From Devosia ginsengisoli (GTDB taxonomy: Bacteria; Pseudomonadota; Alphaproteobacteria; Rhizobiales; Devosiaceae), in NCBI RefSeq assembly GCF_024707105.1, contig NZ_JANQAJ010000006.1:496001-560000 (forward strand): DNA of 64,000 bases, in the 5' to 3' direction. The notes below the pieces were generated by a model that had not been told where the DNA came from, did no database searches, and saw only the letters and a program-made list of their open reading frames with translations. How positions within the stretch are numbered: the stretch's first letter is position 1; every line of letters starts with the position of its first letter. Below are positions 55,728 through 64,000 of the stretch, one piece after another. Position numbers and translations under genes: made by a program.

Positions 55728-58460
55728 ATGCAAGAGTACTATACATACCTGGATGTGCTTGACCGACTCCGTGATCTTGAGCCGGAAAAGCGCCCTCCTG
55801 CTGGCACAGTTCGAGCAGACGCAACGCCAACTCGCCTAGCCATAACTATAAGCGCCAACACCAATCTTCAGCAGGTGATGGCGTGGCTCAAGGAAACCTT
55901 CGGGCCTCGCTATTCGCAAGAGGGGGGGTTTTTGTCCCTTGAAACGGCGGGCGAAGAACAAGCACGCCGTTTGGCAATTGATATTGTTCGTTCCGATGAT
56001 GAAAACGATGCGCCGGTAAAAGTCCGACTCAGGCCAACACTGTCTAAATCTCGGTTTGTGGCCTTTGAGAACACTTACGAGCCGTTGCCGAAGGATAGCC
56101 TAGCCGGCTTGCCGCCTGTGATGACTTTCCATTCTTTTAAAGGGGGCATGGGTCGTACAACGCTTGCACTTGCATTCGCTGACTCCCTGAGCAGAGGTAA
56201 TCATAAAGTTCTTTTTGTGGATGGGGACTTTGAGGCCCCCGGAATATCCAGCATGCTAAGGCACATTATGCCGGCACCTCGCGTTTCTTTTGCTGACTTG
56301 CTAGCGTTGGCACATGCTGATCCTGACCCTTTAGCCAAACATTCCATACAGTTAGTCGCCGAACGCCTTGTCGACCAAGAGGTCGAAGGAATCGTCGTCC
56401 TGCCATGCACCAGAGACTTGAGCCTGCCTCACATAACGCCAGAGGCGTTGACGTTCTCCCCGGCGAGATCGCCTTTTTTTGTGGGTGACATCCTTGCGAA
56501 GCTGGCCCAGTTGGTCGGCGCTGACTTGGTGATCGTAGATTTACGGGCTGGTCTATCCGAACTTGCAGCGTCACTGTTTTTGGACCCGCGACTTGAGCAC
56601 GTTTTAGTCACAACTCTAAATGGCCAAGCTATTGATGGTACAATAGCGCTCCTTAACGAGTCCGAGCGTGCCGCGATGGAGTGGCGTAAGGCCACTGGCG
56701 AGGCTCTAATGGGATCCTTGACCGTAGTGGTCAATCAAGCGCCAAGCGGAATCACTTCCGGCGGTCCGAGCTCCGAGACAATTGCTGCAAACTCAATGAC
56801 TGCGCTTGACGACGCATTGAGACGCATTTCTGAGAAGCAGTCAGACTCCGCGAGTTCCAGTAGTGCCAACCCGTTTTTTGACTCACCACTTGTGCCGTTG
56901 ATTATAGAAAGCACACCTGCTGTAGCGATCTTGCCAAGGGATCTTTCTGCTGCACGTCGTTTGTTGGCGGAACATTTTACGCACAGAGAGTTTCTGGACA
57001 AATTTATTCAGATACTACCTGAGAAAGAGCCATCTCCTGCGCAGACAATAGATGCTCCCGTCTCAGATCGTCGTCGGAAACTAGCCGACTACGCAAAAGG
57101 TGCGGTATTCGCGGAGAGTGGGGCAAGGCAAGAAATCTTTCCAACCCGTTCACTAATGAACTTGGTTGATAGGCATCAGCGTTCCCTGCCAACGATTGTT
57201 GTACTTGGAGATAAGGGTGCGGGGAAGACCTACACCTTTATGTCCTTGGCCCTGTCCCGCACATGGAGGCAGTTTGCTGGTAGAGTTTCGCCCTCAGCAG
57301 TTGTCGTGGGCGACGATCTTATACTGCCGGTTACGCCTCCCCAAGATTTGGGTGAAGGTGGACGAGCGAGTGAGCGAGAAATTACCCGCCAGGTAGCCAC
57401 CGCAGTTTCCGGCCTGCCACCACTAAACGATCAGCGGCTTTCGGACGTGATAGAGCGTCAGAAGGCATCAGATGGATCAGAAAGCTTGAGTTCTTGGCGC
57501 GATTTTTGGCTGGACTTGATCGCCTGGCGCTGCGGCATAGATGTGGAGGTGGCTGGGGCATTTCAAACGCTAGTCGCGACACACACATCGCGTCGTCTAG
57601 TAGCAATCTTTGACGGCATCGAGACGCTCTTTACCAACATAAAGTCCTCCATTGTGGAGCGCACGGCGGTAGAGGCTTTGCTGAGGGCTGTGCCCGATTG
57701 GTTGGCGCAACTTCCTGATAGACCGTTGGGGACATTAATCTTCATACGGGAGGATGTGGCTCGAGCTGCACTTCCGAATAACTTCAAACAATTCGAAGAC
57801 AGATACGGAGCCTATGCTCTGAAATGGAATTGGTCAGAAGCGTCGGCCTTGGCATTCTGGATTGCGCAGCAGGCTGGCGCCCTAGACTCGACACGATCTC
57901 CAATCGACTTGGTGGAGATGGACGAAGAGACTCGCGGTCGCGAGCTAGAAGCACTTTGGGGTCTGAAGATGGGGCCCAACACCTCACGAGAAGCGCGCTC
58001 TCAGGAGTGGGTGATGTCTTCGCTTTCTGATTTCAACAGGCGCGTCAAAGCTCGCGATCTGGTTAGATTCATGTTTGAATCTAGCCAAAGGTCTACGGAC
58101 GACCAGATATACTATGACAATCGAATCCTTAGCCCAAGAGCCATGCGTGACTCGATTGATCCTTGCAGCGAGGCTCGTGTCGTAGAAACTGGTGAGGAAA
58201 ATAATGAGCTTCGCCAAATCTTCGAGAGAATTAGACAGTTGACCAGCGAGCAGCGAGAGTTGCCATGGCGACTTGAAGATGCCATCCAGTTTATGGGTGC
58301 GGAATCCGTAAGAGCGCTAGATGAGAATGGCGTTCTTTTCAGAGATAGAGACGAATATTATGTCCCTGAAATATACAGACACGGCCTTCGGTTCTACTAT
58401 TCTGGCGGTGCGCGGAGAAAGGTCGTTACGCTCATGAGGCGGGCGCCCGTTTACGAGTAG
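55728..58460 (+). CDS. Large dual P-loop ATPase with ParA/MinD-like KGGMGRT motif
   Basis: A 910-residue protein. Residues 1-125 form an N-terminal region of unknown type. A SIMIBI (ParA/MinD-like) module follows: variant Walker A HSFKGGMGRTTLALAFADSL (138-144 core), VLFVDGDFEAPG (161-172) and LVIVDLRAGLSELA (267-280). A second P-loop, VLGDKGAGKTYTFMSLAL (core 494-501), begins a STAND/AAA-like module with Walker B-like RRLVAIFDGIETLF (622-635) and IFIRED. The C-terminal 250 residues are helical. It is AT-richer than its neighbours. Similar KGGVGR-variant ATPases are known as accessory genes; a defence role is only a hypothesis. Confidence 0.7.
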   Translation: MQEYYTYLDVLDRLRDLEPEKRPPAGTVRADATPTRLAITISANTNLQQVMAWLKETFGPRYSQEGGFLSLETAGEEQARRLAIDIVRSDDENDAPVKVRLRPTLSKSRFVAFENTYEPLPKDSLAGLPPVMTFHSFKGGMGRTTLALAFADSLSRGNHKVLFVDGDFEAPGISSMLRHIMPAPRVSFADLLALAHADPDPLAKHSIQLVAERLVDQEVEGIVVLPCTRDLSLPHITPEALTFSPARSPFFVGDILAKLAQLVGADLVIVDLRAGLSELAASLFLDPRLEHVLVTTLNGQAIDGTIALLNESERAAMEWRKATGEALMGSLTVVVNQAPSGITSGGPSSETIAANSMTALDDALRRISEKQSDSASSSSANPFFDSPLVPLIIESTPAVAILPRDLSAARRLLAEHFTHREFLDKFIQILPEKEPSPAQTIDAPVSDRRRKLADYAKGAVFAESGARQEIFPTRSLMNLVDRHQRSLPTIVVLGDKGAGKTYTFMSLALSRTWRQFAGRVSPSAVVVGDDLILPVTPPQDLGEGGRASEREITRQVATAVSGLPPLNDQRLSDVIERQKASDGSESLSSWRDFWLDLIAWRCGIDVEVAGAFQTLVATHTSRRLVAIFDGIETLFTNIKSSIVERTAVEALLRAVPDWLAQLPDRPLGTLIFIREDVARAALPNNFKQFEDRYGAYALKWNWSEASALAFWIAQQAGALDSTRSPIDLVEMDEETRGRELEALWGLKMGPNTSREARSQEWVMSSLSDFNRRVKARDLVRFMFESSQRSTDDQIYYDNRILSPRAMRDSIDPCSEARVVETGEENNELRQIFERIRQLTSEQRELPWRLEDAIQFMGAESVRALDENGVLFRDRDEYYVPEIYRHGLRFYYSGGARRKVVTLMRRAPVYE

Positions 58461-58471
58461 CAATCGAGCGC

Positions 58472-60277
58472 TCAGTCATCCCCCATCTTCAGCGCCTTGA
58501 TAAACGCCTCCTGGGGTATCTCCACTGATCCAAACTGCCGCATCCTCTTCTTGCCGGCCTTCTGTTTCTCCAGCAGCTTGCGCTTACGCGTCGCGTCGCC
58601 GCCGTAGCATTTGGCCGTCACGTCCTTGCGCATGGCGCGGACGGTTTCGCGGGCGATGATCTTGCCGCCGATGGCGGCCTGGATCGGGATCACGAAGAGA
58701 TGCGGGGGGATCAGTTCCTTGAGCTTTTCGCACATGAGGCGGCCGCGGCTTTCGGCGACGGTGCGGTGGACCAGCATGGAGAGGGCGTCGACCGGTTCGG
58801 CATTGACCAGGATGGAGAGCTTGACCAGGTCGCCGGGGCGGTGGGTATCGAGCGTATAGTCGAAGCTGGCATAGCCCTTGGAAATGGACTTCAGGCGATC
58901 GTAGAAATCGAACACGACTTCATTGAGGGGCAGATCGTATTCCACCATGGCGCGGGAGCCGACATAGCTCAGGTTGCGCTGGATGCCGCGGCGATCCTGG
59001 CAGAGTTTCAGGATCGAGCCGAGATATTCGTCGGGGGTGAGAATGGTCGCCTTGATCCAGGGCTCGCGGATTTCGGCTATCTTCATCACGTCGGGCAGGT
59101 CGGCCGGATTGTGCAGCATGACCGTATCGCCCGATGTCATCTCGATCTCGTAGACAACAGAGGGGGCGGTGGCGATGAGGTCGAGATTGAACTCGCGGGA
59201 AAGGCGCTCCTGGATGATTTCGAGATGCAACAGGCCCAGGAACCCGCAGCGGAAGCCGAAGCCCAGGGCGGCTGAGGTTTCCATCTCGAAGGAGAAGCTG
59301 GCATCGTTGAGCCGCAGCTTGCCCATGGCGGCGCGCAGCTCGTCGAAGTCCGAGGCATCGACGGGGAAGAGGCCGCAGAACACGACGGGTTGGGCCGGAC
59401 GGAAGTCCGGCAGGGGATTGGTGGTGGGGCGGCGATCGTCGGTGATGGTGTCGCCGACATTGGTATCGGCCACTTCCTTGATCGAGGCGGTGAAGACGCC
59501 CAGTTCGCCCGGCGACAGTTCCTTGACCTCGACCAGCTTGGGCGTGTTGACGGCGACGCGATCGAGCTCATAGGTGGCGCCCGAGGCCATCATGCGGATC
59601 TTCTGGCCCTTCTTCATCACGCCGTCGATGATGCGCACCAGCACGACGACGCCGAGATAGGTATCGTACCAGGAATCGACCAGCAGGGCCTTGAGGGGCG
59701 CCTCGATATCGCCCTTGGGGGCGGGCAGGCGGTGGACGATGGCTTCGAGCACGGTATCGATGCCCAGGCCCGATTTGGCGGAAATCTCCAGCGCGTCGGA
59801 GGCGTCGAGCCCGATGACATCCTCGATCTGCTGCTTGACGCGGGGAATATCGGCGGCGGGCAGATCGACCTTGTTGAGGACGGGGACGATTTCGTGATTG
59901 GCATCGAGCGCGTGGTAGACATTGGCCAGCGTCTGCGCCTCGACGCCCTGGGAGGCGTCGACGACCAGCAATGAGCCTTCCACGGCGGCCATGGAGCGGG
60001 AGACTTCGTAGGCGAAATCGACATGGCCGGGCGTGTCGATGAGGTTGAGGATATAGGTCTCGCCATCCTGCGCCTTATAGGTCAGCCGGACGGTCTGGGC
60101 CTTGATGGTGATGCCGCGCTCGCGCTCGATATCCATGGAATCGAGCACCTGCTCCTTCATCTCACGGAGCTCCAGCCCGCCGGTCATCTGGATGAGGCGG
60201 TCGGCCAGGGTGGACTTGCCATGGTCGATATGGGCGACGATGGAGAAATTGCGGATGCGGGAAAGCGGCGTTGTCAT
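58472..60277 (-). CDS. lepA: Elongation factor 4 (ribosomal back-translocase LepA)
   Basis: A 601-residue translational GTPase. G1 [15 protein letters not shown]2/switch [16 protein letters not shown]3 DTPGHVDF, G4 NKVDLPAA, then LepA-specific C-terminal [37 protein letters not shown] and the basic tail [35 protein letters not shown]. It is convergent with the ATPase gene, 11 nt apart. Confidence 0.97.
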   Translation of the reverse strand: MTTPLSRIRNFSIVAHIDHGKSTLADRLIQMTGGLELREMKEQVLDSMDIERERGITIKAQTVRLTYKAQDGETYILNLIDTPGHVDFAYEVSRSMAAVEGSLLVVDASQGVEAQTLANVYHALDANHEIVPVLNKVDLPAADIPRVKQQIEDVIGLDASDALEISAKSGLGIDTVLEAIVHRLPAPKGDIEAPLKALLVDSWYDTYLGVVVLVRIIDGVMKKGQKIRMMASGATYELDRVAVNTPKLVEVKELSPGELGVFTASIKEVADTNVGDTITDDRRPTTNPLPDFRPAQPVVFCGLFPVDASDFDELRAAMGKLRLNDASFSFEMETSAALGFGFRCGFLGLLHLEIIQERLSREFNLDLIATAPSVVYEIEMTSGDTVMLHNPADLPDVMKIAEIREPWIKATILTPDEYLGSILKLCQDRRGIQRNLSYVGSRAMVEYDLPLNEVVFDFYDRLKSISKGYASFDYTLDTHRPGDLVKLSILVNAEPVDALSMLVHRTVAESRGRLMCEKLKELIPPHLFVIPIQAAIGGKIIARETVRAMRKDVTAKCYGGDATRKRKLLEKQKAGKKRMRQFGSVEIPQEAFIKALKMGDD

Positions 60278-60378
60278 GTCGCGCTGATAGCAGAAGCGCG
60301 GGGGGCGAGAAAGATGGTTTCCGCCACGTTAACAGCGGTTGAGCGGTGCCTTTTGCATGGTTCGTGCGTTAGGCAGGC

Positions 60379-61254
60379 ATGCGCACCCAATTTCGACTGC
60401 TGATCGCCCTGCCCCTGTTGATGGCCGCCCCCGCCGCGGGGCAGGACCTGCTGGGGCCCCTGCAGAACTTCGTGGACACGCTGACCGAGCGACCGGCGAC
60501 GCCAGGACCGGCGCCGGAAGCGGAGCCGGCAACACCCCCGCCGGTGCCGCGGCCACGGCCGCCCAGCCTGCCCGACGAGCCGGTGGTGGAGCCGCCGCGG
60601 CCGCCGATTGCGGCGCCTGACGTGGAGGCAGAGCCGGAGGAGGCCCCTGCCCCGGCGCCGGTTGCCGAGCCGGAACCGGATCCCGAGCCCGAACGCGTCT
60701 ATCAGGTGGCCTGCCCGGCCGTGATCATGGGGCTGGTGGAGGCCGAGATGGCGCCGCCGCTCAGCGAGGGGATATGCGGGGAGCAATCGCCGCTGGTGGT
60801 GACAGGGGTGATGAGCCGGGGGCGGATGGTGCCATTATCAAGTCCGGTGACGACAAATTGCCAGATGGCGAGCGCCCTGCCCCGCTGGGTCGAGACGGTG
60901 GATGGATATGCCGAGGCGATGCTGGGCAGCGCCGTAGCGGAGATCGGTGCGGGCACCAGCTATATGTGCCGCAACCGCAACAATGCCGAGGCCGGCTTTA
61001 CCTCCGAGCATGGCTTTGCCAATGCCGTCGACGTGACCGGATTTACGCTGGAAGACGGGCGGAGCATTGGCGTCGAGGGCGACTGGCTGCCGGCGGCGGA
61101 GCCGGAGGGACGGCTGCTGCGGCTGGCGCATGACGCGGCGTGTTCGGGGTTCAGCACCGTGCTGGGGCCGGAGGCGAATGAAGAGCACAAGGACCACCTG
61201 CATCTCGACCTGGGCTGCCATGGGGCGAGCTGCACGGCGCGGATCTGCGAGTGA
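60379..61254 (+). CDS. Extensin-like family protein
   Basis: A 291-residue exported protein with a signal peptide (MRTQFRLLIALPLLMAAPAAG), a Pro/Glu-rich spacer (about 35-105) and a C-terminal extensin-like domain related to the VanY/peptidase M15 fold: TSEHGFANAVDVTGFTLEDG and EEHKDHLHLDLGCHG. The His/Asp positions resemble zinc D,D-peptidase ligands. It is likely periplasmic and cell-wall-associated; activity is unproven. Confidence 0.82.
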   Translation: MRTQFRLLIALPLLMAAPAAGQDLLGPLQNFVDTLTERPATPGPAPEAEPATPPPVPRPRPPSLPDEPVVEPPRPPIAAPDVEAEPEEAPAPAPVAEPEPDPEPERVYQVACPAVIMGLVEAEMAPPLSEGICGEQSPLVVTGVMSRGRMVPLSSPVTTNCQMASALPRWVETVDGYAEAMLGSAVAEIGAGTSYMCRNRNNAEAGFTSEHGFANAVDVTGFTLEDGRSIGVEGDWLPAAEPEGRLLRLAHDAACSGFSTVLGPEANEEHKDHLHLDLGCHGASCTARICE

Positions 61255-61256
61255 GC

Positions 61257-61375
61257 TTCCCCTCTCCCCTGTGGGAGAAGGGGGCTGCGCTATCCCATAC
61301 TTCAATGCCTGCGGATAGCTCCCCAGCCCCTCATCCGCCCTTCGGGCACCTTCTCCCACGAGGGGAGAAGGGAAG
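61257..61375. repeat. Opposed REP-like elements
   Basis: CCCCTCTCCCCTGTGGGAGAAGGGGGCTGCGC is faced by CCCCTCATCCGCCCTTCGGGCACCTTCTCCCACGAGGGGAGAAGGG, the second containing the hairpin GCCCTTCGGGC. They fill the gap between two convergent genes. Confidence 0.75.
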
Positions 61376-61387
61376 TGCCTCGGAAAC

Positions 61388-61849
61388 TTACTGAGCCGGG
61401 GTCGCCGGCGGTTCGGTGGTGACGGTGCCGGCCGGCGGGGCGGCGGGGGCTGACGTGGCCGGGGTGGCGTAGATGGCGGTTACGGCATCGACGCCGCGGC
61501 GATCCTCGCTGCCTTCGGTGCAGTCGGGCGCGGTCTTTTCGACATCGGCCTTGACCTGGTCATAGGCGGTTGCCGCCATGGCGGGGTCCATGCCGAGGGC
61601 GGTTTCGAGGCGCTTGCGATCGGCTTCCATGCCGGCGGTGATGTCGGGCTCGATGGTGACCGCGCAGATATCGATGACCGCCAGCGTGGCATAGAAGCCG
61701 GTCAGCATATTGGCCTGCTTGGGCGTGGTGTTGAGGGTGGCGGCGGGATCGACGACGATGTCGGGCGTCGCGGGTGGCGCGATTTCCTGCGCGGCTGATG
61801 TGCCGAGCGTGAGGGCGAGGGCGGCGAACACGGCGAGCGGACGGATCAT
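61388..61849 (-). CDS. Small secreted protein of unknown function
   Basis: A 153-residue protein with signal peptide MIRPLAVFAALALTLGTSAAQ, a helical middle part with two cysteines (VIDICAVTIEPDITAGMEADRKRLE, KTAPDCTEGSED) and an Ala/Pro/Thr-rich C-terminus. AAGGAG is upstream. No domain is recognised. Confidence 0.6.
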   Translation of the reverse strand: MIRPLAVFAALALTLGTSAAQEIAPPATPDIVVDPAATLNTTPKQANMLTGFYATLAVIDICAVTIEPDITAGMEADRKRLETALGMDPAMAATAYDQVKADVEKTAPDCTEGSEDRRGVDAVTAIYATPATSAPAAPPAGTVTTEPPATPAQ

Positions 61850-61906
61850 CGGGGGCTCCTTGAAGGGCGGGTCTGGTTACCCCCCTTCAAAGGCCCGATT
61901 ATGGCT

Positions 61907-62053
61907 TCAGCACGGCGCGCGATCGCAGACCGGGTGATGGACCGGCAGATCGGCCCAATCATGCAGGCTCATGCTTTCAGGATCGAGCGGAGCGCTTGAC
62001 GGCGCGAACAGGCCGGCGAAGAGGCGGCCGAGTTGCAGAAGAAGACTGGACAT
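61907..62053 (-). CDS. 48-residue conserved-type small protein
   Basis: A minus-strand ORF of 48 codons (MSSLLLQLGRLFAGLF then SMSLHDWADLPVHHPVCDRAPC). A near-perfect ribosome-binding site, GAAAGGAGGT, stands 6 nt before the ATG. The C-terminal His/Cys-rich segment LHDWADLPVHHPVCDRAPC looks conserved, perhaps metal-binding. It is divergent from the LysR gene; function is unknown. Confidence 0.65.
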   Translation of the reverse strand: MSSLLLQLGRLFAGLFAPSSAPLDPESMSLHDWADLPVHHPVCDRAPC

Positions 62054-62158
62054 TTTGTGACCTCCTTTCAGGTCGCTGCATTGGCAATGACTGGTATTTG
62101 CGCCTTGCGAGCGCGGACCGCAATGGACAAGGTCGCAGGACCATTGTAGAAAAACTAT

Positions 62159-63070
62159 ATGGCTAGCCCCTTCCCCATTCCGCTCAATGCGCTGCGCGCC
62201 ATCGAAATCGTGGCGCGGCGGGGCGCGCTGGCGCCGGCCGCGGAGGAACTGGGCGTGACCATCGGGGCGGTGAGCCAGCATTTGCGGCGGGCCGAGGAGC
62301 GGCTGGGCATGGAGCTGTTCGAGCGCACCCCGGCCGGATTGCGGCCGCTGCCGGCCCTGAAGGCGGCCTTGCCGCAACTGGCGGCGGGCTTTGCCGCGCT
62401 GCAGGACGGGCTGGGCAGCCTCAAGGGCAGCGACGAAGGCGTGCTGAACCTGACGGTGGGGAGCGTCTTCGCCTCGCGCTGGCTGATCTGGCGCATCAAC
62501 AAATTCACCGCTGAGAATCGCGATATCGAAGTGCGGCTCAATGTGACGGCGGCCATGCTGGATCTCAGCCGCCCCGATGTGGATTGCGGCATCCGCTATG
62601 GGCATGGGCAATGGCCGGGAGTGAATGCGGAACTGGTGGGCGGTACCGCATATCAGCCGGTCTGCGCGCCAGTGGTGGCCGAGCACCTGAAACACCCCGC
62701 GGACCTGGCGCATGTGCCTGTGATCCAGGACGAGACGACCATGCTGAGCTGGGACGCCTGGCGGGCCGAAGTGGGGCTGGACCCGGCGATCAAATTGAGC
62801 GGGCCGGTCTATTCGGATGCGTCGCTGGCCTTCGACGCGGCGATTTCCGAGCAGGGCGTGCTGATGGCGGCCGACATGATGAGCGCCGACGCGGTCAGCG
62901 ACGGGCGGCTGGTGCGGCCCTTCGCGCATTCGGTGGATGGGCCGCAGGGCTATTGGCTGGTCACGGCCAAGGGACGGCGGGAAAGCCGCAAGATCAGGGC
63001 GTTTCGCGACTGGCTGAAAGTGGAGGTGCCGGCCAGCGTGCGCGGCTATGTGTATCAGAGCCGGGGCTGA
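62159..63070 (+). CDS. LysR-family (GcvA-like) transcriptional regulator
   Basis: A 303-residue regulator. The HTH reads LNALRAIEIVARRGALAPAAEELGVTIGAVSQHLRRAEERLGMELFERTPAGLRP (residues 8-62), followed by a substrate-binding-like domain with the GcvA-type LTVGSVFASRWLIWRINKF...DVDCGIRYG. It is divergent from the 48-residue protein gene and overlaps the convergent CDF gene at its 3' end. Confidence 0.88.
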   Translation: MASPFPIPLNALRAIEIVARRGALAPAAEELGVTIGAVSQHLRRAEERLGMELFERTPAGLRPLPALKAALPQLAAGFAALQDGLGSLKGSDEGVLNLTVGSVFASRWLIWRINKFTAENRDIEVRLNVTAAMLDLSRPDVDCGIRYGHGQWPGVNAELVGGTAYQPVCAPVVAEHLKHPADLAHVPVIQDETTMLSWDAWRAEVGLDPAIKLSGPVYSDASLAFDAAISEQGVLMAADMMSADAVSDGRLVRPFAHSVDGPQGYWLVTAKGRRESRKIRAFRDWLKVEVPASVRGYVYQSRG

Positions 63071-63735
63071 GAGGCCCCCTCCGGCCTGATTTCGGAGGAC
63101 GGCTTGTCCGTTCTAGCGGTCGCGCGCAGTTCCGCCAGAGCCTGCGGCAGCAGGGTGGCCGCGCCCTGGATGGCCAGCAGGGCCATGATGGCGGCAACGG
63201 CGATATCGGGCCAGGCCGTGCCCGTGCCGAAGACACCCAGCGCCGCCAGCAGCACGGCGATATTGCCCACGACGTCGTTGCGCGTGCAAATCCAGGCGGA
63301 CCGCATATTGCTGTCGCCGGCGCGGAAACGCCAGAGGATGCCGAAGGAGGCCGCATTGGCAACCAGCGCCGTGGCGCCGACAATGCCCATCGTATGGACT
63401 TCGGGCAGAGTGCCCGTCATGGCATGCCAGAGCGCGACACCCAGAACCCAGACGCCGAAGACCAGCATGCTGGCGGTCTTGACCAGGGCGGCACGGGCCC
63501 GAACATGCAGCGCCATGCCCACGACGAAGAGGCTGATGCCGTAATTGGCGGTGTCGGCGAGAAAATCGAGGCTATCGGCCTGCAGCGCCGCCGAACCGGA
63601 CAGCAGGCCGGCGCTGATCTCGACAAGGAACATTGCCCCATTGATGGCCAGCACCAGCCATAGCGCCAGGCGATGGCCTGCGCCGATATCGGGCTTTGGC
63701 GGGGTGGCGTGGTGGTCGCAGCAATGGGCGCTCAT
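63055..63735 (-). CDS. CDF-family cation efflux protein
   Basis: A 226-residue protein with a His/Cys-rich N-terminus (MSAHCCDHHATPP) and six membrane segments. The metal-site residues LQADSLDFLADTANYGISL and the second-site WICTRNDVVGNIAVLLAA correspond to the HxxxD/DxxxD motifs of zinc-type CDF transporters, with some substitutions. It exports divalent cations. AAGGAA precedes the ATG; a MerR-type promoter controls it. Its end overlaps the LysR stop. Confidence 0.85.
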   Translation of the reverse strand: MSAHCCDHHATPPKPDIGAGHRLALWLVLAINGAMFLVEISAGLLSGSAALQADSLDFLADTANYGISLFVVGMALHVRARAALVKTASMLVFGVWVLGVALWHAMTGTLPEVHTMGIVGATALVANAASFGILWRFRAGDSNMRSAWICTRNDVVGNIAVLLAALGVFGTGTAWPDIAVAAIMALLAIQGAATLLPQALAELRATARTDKPSSEIRPEGASQPRL

Positions 63736-63764
63736 GCGTGTTCCTTGTTCGATGGTCGGGCATG

Positions 63765-63795
63765 AGCCTACAATCTCCAGTGACTAGAGGATCAA
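63765..63795 (-). promoter_or_regulatory. MerR-type promoter of the CDF gene
   Basis: On the minus strand, -35 TTGATC and -10 TAGGCT are separated by an elongated 19-bp spacer containing the dyad CTCTAGT-C-ACTGGAG. Long spacers with an internal dyad are the hallmark of MerR-activated metal-efflux promoters. It ends 30 nt before the CDF start and lies between divergent genes. Confidence 0.7.
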
Positions 63796-63807
63796 GGGCT
63801 ATTTTCG

Positions 63808-64000
63808 ATGGGCGTTTTCATCGGCAAGGCGGCCGAACAAGCCGGCGTGAAGGTACCAACCATCCGGTATTACGAAGAGATTGGCCTGTTGCGGCCGGCC
63901 GGCCGCAGCGGCAGCAACCGGCGCCTGTTCGACGCCGATGACATAAACCGGCTCGGCTTCATCCGCCATGCGCGCGAACTCGGCTTCCAGATCGACAGCA
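63808..64000 (+). CDS. MerR-family metal-responsive regulator, 3' end outside window
   Basis: The first 64 residues are visible: IGKAAEQAGVKVPTIRYYEEIGLLRPAGRSGSNRRLFDADDINRLGFIRHARELGF, the winged HTH of the MerR/CadR type. The metal-binding C-terminus is cut off by the window. Divergent placement and the MerR promoter indicate that it controls the CDF gene. Confidence 0.85.
   Translation, partial: MGVFIGKAAEQAGVKVPTIRYYEEIGLLRPAGRSGSNRRLFDADDINRLGFIRHARELGFQIDS

Noticed and set aside
55155..58471. Integrase or attachment sites bounding the AT-rich cassette
   Set aside because: I found no direct repeats at the edges, no tRNA gene and no recombinase, so insertion by a site-specific element is not supported.
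25637..61375. REP repeats as a CRISPR array
   Set aside because: The repeats are dispersed, palindromic and not regularly spaced; no cas genes are present.

Overview
The window is a GC-rich alphaproteobacterial chromosome segment. Gene content (RegB/RegA-type redox two-component system, MmcB, DUF1127, DUF2852, RutR-type pyrimidine regulation, TadE/TadG, many REP-like palindromes) fits Hyphomicrobiales, and a Devosia-like genus is the best guess. That placement is an inference from gene families, not from a marker comparison. No rRNA, tRNA, CRISPR array or transposase was seen.

Layout. 1-7.7 kb: 3' part of gyrB, CsbD-like protein, flavin-dependent oxidoreductase, secreted HExxH protein, class A penicillin-binding protein with an unusual DPxTG-repeat tail, and an M48/YgjP-type metallopeptidase. 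7.7-17.1 kb: DUF2852 protein, RegB/RegA-type kinase and regulator, DUF1428 protein, beta-CASP nuclease-like protein, DoxX-like and RlpA-like proteins, aldo/keto reductase with a DUF1127 protein, LysR regulator and a degenerate receiver protein. 17.2-21.2 kb: three related MFS transporters interleaved with mmcB in one tightly overlapping operon.

21.9-33.0 kb is a reductive pyrimidine degradation locus: rutR-like regulator with a RutR-like operator, omega-amino acid aminotransferase, mmsA, beta-ureidopropionase-type hydrolase, dihydropyrimidinase preceded by a near-consensus sigma-54 promoter, and an ABC importer (ATPase, two permeases, binding protein). Together these would take dihydrouracil to acetyl-CoA. 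The first enzyme, dihydropyrimidine dehydrogenase, is not in the window. A DUF559 endonuclease-like ORF bounded by REP palindromes lies inside this operon.

33.1-54.2 kb is mixed housekeeping and accessory: two 24-residue hydrophobic peptides flanking a membrane protein, truB/rbfA, 2-hydroxyacid dehydrogenase, SH3 protein, FhuF-type ferric reductase, aquaporin, CutC, TadE/TadG, a NarL-type two-component pair whose regulator gene is frameshifted, MFS transporter, 1-Cys peroxiredoxin, CreA lipoprotein, an amino acid ABC transporter lacking an ATPase gene, and several small conserved proteins including glutathione peroxidase.

55.3-58.5 kb is the most unusual segment: a visibly AT-richer two-gene cassette encoding a 142-residue HEPN-like protein and a 910-residue protein with two P-loop modules (a ParA/MinD-like KGGMGRT and a second GDKGAGKT). 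It sits between a hypothetical gene and lepA and looks horizontally acquired; a defence role is possible but unproven. 58.5-64 kb: lepA, extensin-like protein, small secreted proteins, LysR regulator, CDF cation efflux gene and a divergent, truncated MerR-family gene with a recognisable 19-bp-spacer MerR promoter.
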